Assembly (NCBI GenBank): GCA_947626425.1
Contig: CANQRX010000045.1
Span: 1 to 11,116, forward strand
Origin: an uncultured Bacilli bacterium
GTDB taxonomy: Bacteria > Bacillota_I > Bacilli_A > RF39 > UBA660
Direction: 5' to 3'
DNA: 11,116 bases
Shown here: piece by piece, positions 1-7,196 of the stretch
Numbering within the stretch: the first letter of the stretch is position 1
How the letters are laid out: each line of letters starts with the position of its first letter
The notes under the pieces: model-generated
Database searches by the model: none
The model's input: the letters and a program-made list of their open reading frames with translations, nothing else
What the model was told of the DNA's origin: nothing
Translations under genes and position numbers: made by a program

Positions 1-50
1 TGGTCTTCTGCGTGACAGGCAGACGTCATAGGCCTCTAGACTAACGAACC
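1..50 (-). tRNA. tRNA-Asp (GUC), 3' part cut off by window edge
   Basis: On the minus strand the 5' end is at 50, one base after the CCA end of the neighbouring tRNA-Met. The acceptor strand starts GGTTCGT. A D-arm follows (GTC...GAC), then an anticodon arm TCTGC-CTGTCAC-GCAGA with anticodon GTC at 14-16. The T-arm and 3' acceptor strand lie beyond the left edge. It is the third tRNA of one transcription unit. Confidence 0.9.
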
Positions 51-51
51 A

Positions 52-128
<77 letters not shown>

Positions 129-135
129 ATAAATA

Positions 136-228
136 TGGCGGAGGAAAAGGGATTCGAACCCCTGCGCCGCTCACGCGACCTCTTGGTTTTCAAGACCAAT
201 CCCTTCAACCGGACTTGGGTATTCCTCC
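136..228 (-). tRNA. tRNA-Ser (UGA)
   Basis: A 93-nt class II tRNA on the minus strand. The acceptor stem GGAGGAA pairs with TTCCTCC. The anticodon loop CTTGAAA (anticodon TGA at 190-192) is flanked by TTGGT/ACCAA. A long variable arm (GGTCGCGTGAGCGGC region) is present, and CCA is encoded at 138-136. It is the first tRNA after the promoter and reads UCA and related Ser codons. Confidence 0.95.
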
Positions 229-252
229 ATGTCTTTCTTTAACGACAAATAG

Positions 253-282
253 ATTATAACATAGCTTTTTTTGCTATGTCAA
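253..282 (-). promoter_or_regulatory. tRNA operon promoter with a dyad in its spacer
   Basis: Read on the minus strand: -35 TTGACA (282-277), an 18-nt spacer, and -10 TATAAT (258-253), both perfect sigma-A hexamers. Transcription would start about 15-20 nt upstream of tRNA-Ser. The spacer is almost entirely a perfect inverted repeat, ACATAGC-A7-GCTATGT (259-265 with 273-279), which also covers half of the -35 box. It has no following U-run in either direction, so it is not a terminator. Confidence 0.88.
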
Positions 283-353
283 CAAAAAAACTACCAAATT
301 TATAATAAATATCGTGCCGGGAAAAAGATTATTTTTGGCTGTTTTATTCCTTT

Positions 354-378
354 AAAAAAAAACTGAAAAATCAGTTTT
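354..378 (-). terminator. Rho-independent terminator of the cohesin/M60 operon
   Basis: On the minus strand AAAACTGA (378-371) pairs with TCAGTTTT (366-359) around a TTTT loop, and the run of T continues past the stem. The 5' arm overlaps the stop codon of the cohesin-like gene (379-377), so termination lies directly at the end of the coding sequence. Confidence 0.85.
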
Positions 379-1435
379 AATAATCATAACTTTTTCTAAT
401 TTTTAAAACAATCATAATTATTATTATCCCTATTACAGCTAAAATCCCTAAAATAAATTTTTGATTGATTTTAAATTTTGATTCTTCTTGGGATGCACTT
501 GAATTTTGTTCATTCTTATCTTTTTTATCTAAAGTATTATTATCTTTAGAATTGTCTTCTTTTTCTTCTTTATCATCTTCTATTTCAGTAGTTGTTGGAT
601 TTTCATTATCTTCGATAATTGTATAATTCGTATTTTCTTCTTGCCAAGTAGAAGCTATTCCACTACCAACAACACCCGAATTGACATTAGTATTTTGATT
701 ATTACTTGGATTTCCACTAACATTACTATTTCCAGAAGAAGAAGGACCTTCATTATTCACTGAAGGGGTGTTTTCAGGCTCATTATTGTCATTTTTAGAC
801 TCATCGGGAATAGTTGGTGAAGTTGAAGAATCAGGGTTAGGTTCGGAATTGGTATTATCATTAGGATTATTTTCCTCATTGTTATCTTGTTGTTCATCAT
901 TATCATCATCAATAGATGGTGGCTGTTGTTCATTTTCGTTCGGATTATCATCAGGTATATTTTCGTTGTTTACTTTATAAGTAAAACTAGATTGACCTTG
1001 TTGAATTAAATCTTTGGCTCCAACATTTTCCATATCTAAATTTGATAAAGAAAAATCGGTTAAATTAACACTATAATCACTAGATTTAGACGCTTCAACC
1101 TTTAAATTACCCAAAGAAATTACTTTGCTTTGTTCTACCATATTAGTAGCTTTAGAAGCAACTAATAAATGAAGTGATTTTTTATTTTCAGATATTGACA
1201 TTTTTCTAACAGCCATAGAATTTAGGCTATTATTCCATTCAAAATCTTTAATATTAACATCACCAGTAACATCAATAGTTGCTTCAAAGGCATCCATATA
1301 ACCTTGATCTGTGTGCAAAGATAAAGCGATAATACCATTATCTTGTTCAACTCTATTAAGTATCTCAGCTTGGGTCTGGATTAAAGTTAAACTAAAAGCA
1401 ATTAAGCCGAATAATAATATGCTTGCCTTTCTCAT
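377..1435 (-). CDS. Membrane-anchored cohesin-like surface protein
   Basis: Predicted 352 aa. The start is the ATG at 1435-1433, because AGGAGG (1450-1445) lies 9 nt upstream; an in-frame ATG at 1462 lies inside the upstream gene and has no such site. Residues 1-23 look like a signal peptide. Residues 24-154 look like a cohesin-type beta-sandwich: an alternating N-terminal strand (GIIALSL), a MDAFEATIDV strand, and a closing VISLGNLKVEA strand followed by YSVNLTDFSLSNLD. Residues 155-320 are a low-complexity Asn/Asp/Glu/Pro/Ser stalk. Residues 327-346 are one membrane helix, followed by a short basic tail (RKSYDY). There is no LPXTG motif, so anchoring would be by the helix. The gene starts 4 nt after the dockerin-bearing peptidase gene ends and is probably translationally coupled to it. 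I infer that it is the surface receptor for that enzyme's dockerin. The cohesin call is fold-level recognition only; another Ig-like adhesin domain is possible. Confidence 0.72.
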   Translation of the reverse strand: MRKASILLFGLIAFSLTLIQTQAEILNRVEQDNGIIALSLHTDQGYMDAFEATIDVTGDVNIKDFEWNNSLNSMAVRKMSISENKKSLHLLVASKATNMVEQSKVISLGNLKVEASKSSDYSVNLTDFSLSNLDMENVGAKDLIQQGQSSFTYKVNNENIPDDNPNENEQQPPSIDDDNDEQQDNNEENNPNDNTNSEPNPDSSTSPTIPDESKNDNNEPENTPSVNNEGPSSSGNSNVSGNPSNNQNTNVNSGVVGSGIASTWQEENTNYTIIEDNENPTTTEIEDDKEEKEDNSKDNNTLDKKDKNEQNSSASQEESKFKINQKFILGILAVIGIIIIMIVLKIRKSYDY

Positions 1436-1439
1436 GGCA

Positions 1440-4400
1440 TTACTCCTCCTTTGTACTATCAATAATATTCAAATCTTGTAAATCCTCATATTTAGGTAAA
1501 TTACCTATTTTATAAGATGTTGAAGTTACTCTTTGACCTTTATTTGTTAAAGCTTCATTAACCCTAAATAATACGGCACGAACTTCAGCATGGTTTTCTA
1601 CTAATTTTTCATATTCTTTTTGAGATAAAACATAGAACCATGTACCTTCAGCAATTTCATAAACTTCGTTATCACTATTTAAAGAAGCAAATAAGAAATT
1701 TTCACCTTCATAGATACCGCTTGTGTAATCATTATCAACATCGAAATTTTTAGATGCATCAGCAAGAATCATAACATTAAAGGCTGGATTACCACGGTAT
1801 GTACCTGTAAAGATAACACTTCCTGCTGGTATTTCTTCTTCCTTGCCGTTATCATTTAAATATTTATATGGGGTAGTTAATTTACCAATTCCATTTTCAT
1901 CTAATTCAACGTTATCACCAGGAGGAGCTAGAATATCTAGTTCAGCACCACTTATGGCAGTTGCATTTAAAGCTTCAATTTTAACATAAGCAATATCTTC
2001 GTATGTCCAAAGTTGATTACCACCAGTTGTTCCTTCTTTATCAAAATATATATGATTAAGTTCTTCCGTAAAAGTTCCTGTTTTGGCTAAAGTCCAATGT
2101 TCATTGTCCGAACTTACATATATATTATAATTTTCGATTGGGTTTGTTCCGCCTTTTAAATATTTTAGACCAACAATATCCATTTTTTTATTAAGTTCAA
2201 CAATTAAATAAGGATTTTCTTGTTCTTTATTAATTCTTGTCGTTCCATCAAAAATTGTTTCATCTTTGCCATCTAATAAATTATTGATTGCTAATTTACT
2301 ATAATCCATCTCTGGATCTTCATCGTCTATTTTTTCATTAGTTGCTTTAAAATTAGAACTGATTGTGAAGTTTGTTTTACTTACACTTCCATCATGACTA
2401 ACTTTTACTTCATTTAATTTAACAGTACCTATTGGGTTTAGAAGTTTGTCATAGGCTGTTACTTCATATTCTAAAGCCCGATTATTTAAAGTTCCTAATT
2501 CATCAACATAAGTATTTTTGGCAGTAAAGCCAATGACTACTCCATTTCGTTTAATTTCATAGCCTAAAACTTTTTCTTCGTCATTATCAACACTTAAACT
2601 TAATGTAACTTCGCGTTTTTCATTATCATTTGAAGCAATAAAAGCTTTTAGTTCACCATTTTTAAGTTTGGTTCCATTATTTATTCTAAAGCGTCTGGCA
2701 TTATCATTTAAGTACCAAATTGGTCTAGTTTCTTCTTCTAAATCTTTCAAATGTTCTTTCGTTGTTTCACTGGCAGTTAAACCCCAATGTTCAAAGAAAT
2801 TTATTAAATTTTTATTGGCAGCTTTACTAGCAGCAATGATAAGTAAATCATCTTTGGTATCATAAACGATATTATGATCTCTCAGGATTTTATTCATGCG
2901 AGAATATATAGAATTAGTATCATCGAAAGTTTTGTTATCATCATAAGCTAAATGTAGTTGCCAGTACATTCCTAAAGTTACAAAGACATTTGAAGATTTA
3001 CCTTTGGTACCACTGGTAACTTTTTGATAAATTGTTTCATATAATGGTTCGATTCGAGCTTCATCAACATCGTCCGCTGTTTGAGCTAGTAAAGCAAACA
3101 CATTATTAGTTACTTCAGCATGAGCAATGCTACCTTGATTTATTTGATGTCCTACTTCATGAGAAATTCCCCAACCAAAATAACCAAAGGTATCAATTAA
3201 TCCATCATTATTAGTTGCTTTTTGACCATTCATTAAATCCGGAATAGAACCGTATTCAATACCAATATGGTAGCCACCGGCATACATAAAGGCTCCATCA
3301 AACATCCGCATATAACGAACGTTTATCCTGCCTGATGGAATTTTGTCTTTCGGATTTTGGGGATTTTCTTCAAACCCTTTATGGCGATAGAATAAGTCAA
3401 TCATTTCATCAAAAGCTTCTAAAGAGTTATAAACTTTATTAACTTGGTCATCTAAATTTTCACACTTGTTTGTAATGCCATTTAAAACATTGTCGGCTGC
3501 TAATGATAGTAGTCCTCTTTTGGTTGCAATATCTGTAGCATTTAAAACATTATTAGTTATATCTGTTTTATCTAAAGTATTAACATAAGATTTTAAATTT
3601 TCAAGATATGTTTTTATTTTTTCCTTTTTCGTATTTTCATCATTTAAATTGTGAATATCTAAATAAGGTATTTTGGTTCCGCCACTTACTCGAACTTTTA
3701 CATTTACAGGATTTTTTTCATCTTTGCCGTATGGATAACGCACATATATTTGCCCACCAGCGTCGCTAGTTTGGACAATATTAGGAACGGTTATGACATT
3801 ACGACCTTTTTTTAGATTAATGGTTTTCATCCAAGCATTAGCTTCTCCATGGTATTGAGTAAAGACTAATTGAGGCAAGCGATCATTTCGTGATGAGCCA
3901 ACATAAACAACAATTGAATCACCCGCTTTAGCCGTCACTCCTAGAGGTTGTAAATCGCCAATCGTCATTGCAAAACCAGCATTTTTATCGTTTTCAGTAC
4001 TAATGTTAGTATCTACTTCTACTGCGTCCATAACGGCTGTATCATTTAAAAGTTCTCTAGCATAAGCTAATTCTTGTAAAACTATATCTTTATAAGGGTG
4101 ATATTCACCACTTTTTTCATCTAAAGTATTGGCCCGAGCCTCTAAAGTAGCAATTTCTTGTTCGCCAACATTTTCTTTTAATTCAACATGTAAATCATCT
4201 TTAAATAAATTATCTACATCATCTTCTAGAGAATCATATTCATAAAAATATATTTCTCTGATAGCATTTTTTCCTGTTGCCGCATAATTAGCTAAATTGA
4301 TTTGTAAATTTTGAGTCGTTATTGGGTCAAAAGTGACACGATAATAAATGGCTCCATCTTTATTTGTTCGTTTTGAAATGCTAGTACTTGATGGAGTAAT

Positions 4401-6422
4401 TATTTCATTACCGTTATATCCATATACTTTGGCATAAAACAAAGAAGCGGTATCATCAAGTGGAACAATATCTAAATAATTAATTTTATATTCTTTATCA
4501 AAAGTAATTGTTGGTCCTTCATAAAATTTATTAAATCCACCTGTATCCCAAGTGTTAGCTTGCCAATAGGTAGCATAATTGTTATCAACAATATCAAACT
4601 CATCAGATTGTGAATCATTATTTTTATAAGTTACTTTTTTAATTGTTGGTGATACTTCCCCAATTTTGGTAAAGCCATTAATTACCTTATATTTTTGAAG
4701 CATTGGCAATTGATGAAGAGTTGTTGTACTTGTAACAATTTGCGATTTAGGTCCTTCCCCAAACTCATTATTACCAGTTATATATACTTCATAAGCAGTT
4801 CCTTCTTTTAAATCTCGTAGTTGATAAGAAGTGCCAACATATTCTTTAATTACTTTATATTCACTCGTACCAACTTCACGATAGTAAATATTATAACTAA
4901 TCGTGTCTTTCATTTTTTTATAACCAATATTAAAACCAGTTGAAGCCGGAGTGATTGTTACCATATCAACAGATGGAGGAATGCGATTTGGAGTCGGAAT
5001 AAAGAAAATTTCAGCTGATGGAGTTCCTCGCCATTCGCCATTTATTCCTTGAACTGTTACCCCATATTCCTTATAATTTTCTAATTCTTCAAACTCAATC
5101 CTATTTTTAGTTGTTGTATATTTGGCATAAACAGAACTAATATTGTCAATCTTTTCCGTTAAAGTAACCTCATATCCTGTCACGTCTGGTAAACTATCAA
5201 AAGTAACAACCGCTTTTTCACTAGAAGCAGTAGCCACAACATTTTTAGGAGCCTTTGGGGTTCCATCAGGGACAGTTTCGTAAACATTGTTTAAAAATTC
5301 AACTTTCGAAATATCAGCCAAAGAAGAACTAGCACTTTCCGTAATTACAATTTTAACTTTTTTAACTGCTACTTGTCCTTTTAAATCAATCACAATTGTA
5401 TTTTCAGTTGGTTTATCGGTAAAGTAATGAATATCAGGTATACTTTGGTCTTTCTCATAATCTACCATTTTAAATTCATTACCTTCAGCATCATATAAAA
5501 CGACTTGAAATTTCGTTGGAACATTTTCTTTCCCAACTTCAATTCTAATTTCACTCATTGTTGCTTCTTTTTTTAAATCTAGAGCTAAAATAGCTTTATT
5601 TTCTTCATTCTTTACTAAGGAAAGAGGAGCAAGGCCCGCAATAAAATCATTGATTGTAACATTACTATCAGGGTCAAGAGTGCTTTCACTATCTAGAATA
5701 AGATCGTCTTTATCAATTAAAACTGCAGTATCGGTAATAACAGCCGTTTGACCTGGTTGGTAAATAGATTTCGTTAACATTGACAAATCACTGGTATTAA
5801 CTACTCCATCGCGATTTAAATCATAAATGGTTTCATTGCTTTTATTTTGAATGGCTAAGGCTAATAAATCTAAATCAGTTTCATTAACTAAATCATCGTT
5901 GTTTACATCACCTACTGTAAAGCCACCATTTTCATTAGTAATGGAAACTCTTTTGGAATAATCATTTAAATTAATGTTATCAATTGTAGTTGTTTTATAT
6001 CCCGTTCCATCTAATGTAAGACTATAAATGCCTTTTGCTAAACCATAAAATGTAAGGGCATAATACCAAACAGGTTCTTTATCACTTCCTGTTACATTTT
6101 CACCATATTTATCAGCTTTTCTAATAGTAACGTAACCTTCATCGGAACCTAAACTAAACCCTTTTTCCGCAAAGGAAGTTATTCCATTTAAATCAAGTAA
6201 AGCCTCGTTACTTCCATCACTTAATTTAACAGAAATATTTGAATCAGAAACATTTTTCATTGGAAGAACAAACTTAATATCTAATTCAATTGTTCCATTT
6301 TTTAAAACATTTTTATTAATACTTGTGGCCTCATCATTAACCTCGGCATAGGCAACATAAGGCATAAAATTAGTAAATAACACACATGTAATTAAAAAAT
6401 AAGTAATTAACTTCTTAATCAT
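1440..6422 (-). CDS. Secreted dockerin-containing M60-family (gluzincin) metallopeptidase, probable O-glycoprotein/mucin protease
   Basis: Predicted 1660 aa. The start is the ATG at 6422-6420, 8 nt after AGAGG; a TTG two codons upstream is too close to that site. Order of parts (residues from this ATG): signal peptide 1-26; Ig-like/X-module 38-165; type I dockerin about 171-222 with two F-hands (D172/N174/D176/D183 and D201/N203/D205/D212); F5/8C or CBM32-like 233-383; two Fn3 390-478 and 483-568; F5/8C-like 576-730; helical linker; M60 sandwich plus catalytic part about 800-1240; Fn3-like 1246-1345; F5/8C-like 1350-1498; unassigned C-terminal domain 1503-1643. The active site reads HEVGH (H1088, E1089, H1092) with E1103 in AEVTNN, which fits the M60 signature HEXXHX(8,28)E. 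Characterised M60 enzymes cleave O-glycosylated mucin-type proteins. The binding domains suit a glycan target, and the cohesin-like gene downstream suggests cell-surface attachment. Exact domain edges are estimates. Confidence 0.88.
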   Translation of the reverse strand: MIKKLITYFLITCVLFTNFMPYVAYAEVNDEATSINKNVLKNGTIELDIKFVLPMKNVSDSNISVKLSDGSNEALLDLNGITSFAEKGFSLGSDEGYVTIRKADKYGENVTGSDKEPVWYYALTFYGLAKGIYSLTLDGTGYKTTTIDNINLNDYSKRVSITNENGGFTVGDVNNDDLVNETDLDLLALAIQNKSNETIYDLNRDGVVNTSDLSMLTKSIYQPGQTAVITDTAVLIDKDDLILDSESTLDPDSNVTINDFIAGLAPLSLVKNEENKAILALDLKKEATMSEIRIEVGKENVPTKFQVVLYDAEGNEFKMVDYEKDQSIPDIHYFTDKPTENTIVIDLKGQVAVKKVKIVITESASSSLADISKVEFLNNVYETVPDGTPKAPKNVVATASSEKAVVTFDSLPDVTGYEVTLTEKIDNISSVYAKYTTTKNRIEFEELENYKEYGVTVQGINGEWRGTPSAEIFFIPTPNRIPPSVDMVTITPASTGFNIGYKKMKDTISYNIYYREVGTSEYKVIKEYVGTSYQLRDLKEGTAYEVYITGNNEFGEGPKSQIVTSTTTLHQLPMLQKYKVINGFTKIGEVSPTIKKVTYKNNDSQSDEFDIVDNNYATYWQANTWDTGGFNKFYEGPTITFDKEYKINYLDIVPLDDTASLFYAKVYGYNGNEIITPSSTSISKRTNKDGAIYYRVTFDPITTQNLQINLANYAATGKNAIREIYFYEYDSLEDDVDNLFKDDLHVELKENVGEQEIATLEARANTLDEKSGEYHPYKDIVLQELAYARELLNDTAVMDAVEVDTNISTENDKNAGFAMTIGDLQPLGVTAKAGDSIVVYVGSSRNDRLPQLVFTQYHGEANAWMKTINLKKGRNVITVPNIVQTSDAGGQIYVRYPYGKDEKNPVNVKVRVSGGTKIPYLDIHNLNDENTKKEKIKTYLENLKSYVNTLDKTDITNNVLNATDIATKRGLLSLAADNVLNGITNKCENLDDQVNKVYNSLEAFDEMIDLFYRHKGFEENPQNPKDKIPSGRINVRYMRMFDGAFMYAGGYHIGIEYGSIPDLMNGQKATNNDGLIDTFGYFGWGISHEVGHQINQGSIAHAEVTNNVFALLAQTADDVDEARIEPLYETIYQKVTSGTKGKSSNVFVTLGMYWQLHLAYDDNKTFDDTNSIYSRMNKILRDHNIVYDTKDDLLIIAASKAANKNLINFFEHWGLTASETTKEHLKDLEEETRPIWYLNDNARRFRINNGTKLKNGELKAFIASNDNEKREVTLSLSVDNDEEKVLGYEIKRNGVVIGFTAKNTYVDELGTLNNRALEYEVTAYDKLLNPIGTVKLNEVKVSHDGSVSKTNFTISSNFKATNEKIDDEDPEMDYSKLAINNLLDGKDETIFDGTTRINKEQENPYLIVELNKKMDIVGLKYLKGGTNPIENYNIYVSSDNEHWTLAKTGTFTEELNHIYFDKEGTTGGNQLWTYEDIAYVKIEALNATAISGAELDILAPPGDNVELDENGIGKLTTPYKYLNDNGKEEEIPAGSVIFTGTYRGNPAFNVMILADASKNFDVDNDYTSGIYEGENFLFASLNSDNEVYEIAEGTWFYVLSQKEYEKLVENHAEVRAVLFRVNEALTNKGQRVTSTSYKIGNLPKYEDLQDLNIIDSTKEE

Positions 6423-6446
6423 ACTCAAAACCTCTTTCTTCTTAAT

Positions 6447-6478
6447 TTTATACTAGCATATTTATGTTTTTTAAGCAA
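6447..6478 (-). promoter_or_regulatory. Weak candidate promoter for the M60/cohesin operon
   Basis: Minus strand: TTGCTT (6478-6473) is followed after 17 nt by TAGTAT, or after 20 nt by TATAAA (6452-6447). Neither pairing matches consensus well. It lies about 25-30 nt upstream of the AGAGG/ATG start and is the best candidate in the intergenic gap. A poor promoter would fit a regulated operon, but this is inference. Confidence 0.35.
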
Positions 6479-6542
6479 TTAAATTTTGGTTTACTAGACA
6501 CCAATTTTTAATGGATAAAGAAAAAAAGTCTTAACAAAAATT

Positions 6543-6881
6543 TTATTCATTAAGCTCTTTTAATTTTTCTTCCATCCAGATAGGCAGTTGCTTTTTTAAA
6601 GGTGCAAATCCATGATTAATATTTTTTTCTTTTTCCGTAGCATAATCAGTATTTTTGATGCTACATTTCATTCTTTTTAAAAAATTATCTACTTCTAATA
6701 TTATACATGGAATCACATCCCCAATCTGGGCATAATCGCCAACATTTTTAACAAAATGTTCACTTAATTCAGAAATATGGATTAGACCATTGTAACCTTG
6801 ATCAAAAGTTAAAAAGATGCCATAATTTTCTATTCCTGTGACGGTTCCATACGCAACTACTCCTTTTTGAAATGTTTCCAT
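6543..6881 (-). CDS. yugI: S1-domain RNA-binding protein, YugI (GSP13)/CvfD family
   Basis: Predicted 112 aa. The start is the ATG at 6881-6879, preceded by GGGTGG 4 nt upstream; an in-frame TTG four codons earlier has no ribosome site. Residues 5-76 form one S1 (OB-fold) domain: the opening G-V-V-A-Y-G-T-V-T strand, YGIFLTF, the GLIHISELS motif, and a closing EVDNFLKRMKCSIK. The tail HGFAPLKKQLPIWMEEK (about 90-106) matches the GF-x-x-LK-x-x-L-x-x-W-x-E pattern of Bacillus YugI, which separates this family from ribosomal protein S1 fragments. Members bind ribosomes or RNA and affect stress and virulence gene expression post-transcriptionally in Firmicutes; the role here is by analogy. It is a single gene, divergent from the Nfu gene. 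Confidence 0.88.
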   Translation of the reverse strand: METFQKGVVAYGTVTGIENYGIFLTFDQGYNGLIHISELSEHFVKNVGDYAQIGDVIPCIILEVDNFLKRMKCSIKNTDYATEKEKNINHGFAPLKKQLPIWMEEKLKELNE

Positions 6882-6897
6882 GTAACCACCCAACTAC

Positions 6898-6906
6898 ATT
6901 ATAGCA
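6898..6906 (-). promoter_or_regulatory. Extended -10 promoter of the S1-domain gene
   Basis: Minus strand TGC-TATAAT: a consensus -10 (6903-6898) with the TG extension (6906-6905). At 17 nt upstream the -35 is poor (TTCTTG, 6926-6921), as is common for extended -10 promoters. The predicted leader is only about 10 nt. Confidence 0.75.
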
Positions 6907-6916
6907 CGGTTTTTAC

Positions 6917-6945
6917 TTTACAAGAAAAAAAATCCTTTTTATAAT
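6917..6945 (+). promoter_or_regulatory. Promoter of the Nfu-type gene
   Basis: TTTACA (6917-6922), 17-nt spacer, TATAAT (6940-6945): 11 of 12 consensus positions. The start point would be near 6952, giving a short leader. The -35 box overlaps the -35 region of the divergent S1-domain promoter, so the two promoters may compete for polymerase. Confidence 0.85.
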
Positions 6946-6962
6946 AAAAGCATGGTGATTAA

Positions 6963-7196
6963 ATGGAAAAAATTATCGAAAAAATTAACGAAATTATTGA
7001 TGAACTGCGACCTTTTTTAAATTTGGAAGGTGGCGACATCACTTTTATTAAATATGATGACGGGTATGTTTATGTAAAATTAAGTGGCGCCTGTGCCATG
7101 TGTAATTATCAAGATATAACTTTAAAAGAAAACATTGAAAGTTATTTAATGCAAGAAATTCCCGAAATAAAAGGAGTTATTAATGTTAGTTTGTAA
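6963..7196 (+). CDS. NifU C-terminal-domain (Nfu-type) iron-sulfur scaffold/carrier
   Basis: A 77-aa protein that is a complete, stand-alone Nfu domain. It begins with an amphipathic helix (IIEKINEIIDELRPFL), then LEGGDITFIK, a YVYVKLSGAC strand, and the cluster-binding C44-A-M-C47 motif, followed by the usual TLK-x-x-IE helix (ITLKENIESYL) and a closing VINVSL strand. In Nfu proteins the CxxC pair bridges a [4Fe-4S] cluster between two subunits and passes it to target apoproteins in the cytoplasm. GGTGATT ends just before the ATG and serves as the ribosome site. It is the only plus-strand protein gene here. Its last 11 bases overlap the end of the convergent YutH-like gene. In Bacillus the comparable protein is YutI, from the same broad chromosomal region as yutH. 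Confidence 0.93.
   Translation: MEKIIEKINEIIDELRPFLNLEGGDITFIKYDDGYVYVKLSGACAMCNYQDITLKENIESYLMQEIPEIKGVINVSL

Noticed and set aside
757..951. Met/Ile-rich minus-strand frame inside the stalk region
   Set aside because: A shifted reading of the same low-complexity codons; its composition is not that of a real protein.
768..980. Plus-strand Ser/Leu/Gly-rich reading frame opposite the cohesin-like gene
   Set aside because: It is the complement of the Asn/Asp/Glu/Pro stalk; repetitive composition explains it and there is no start context.
6479..6512. Possible terminator after the S1-domain gene (TTGGT...ACCAA)
   Set aside because: Only 5 bp with a 9-nt loop and no U-run; not convincing.
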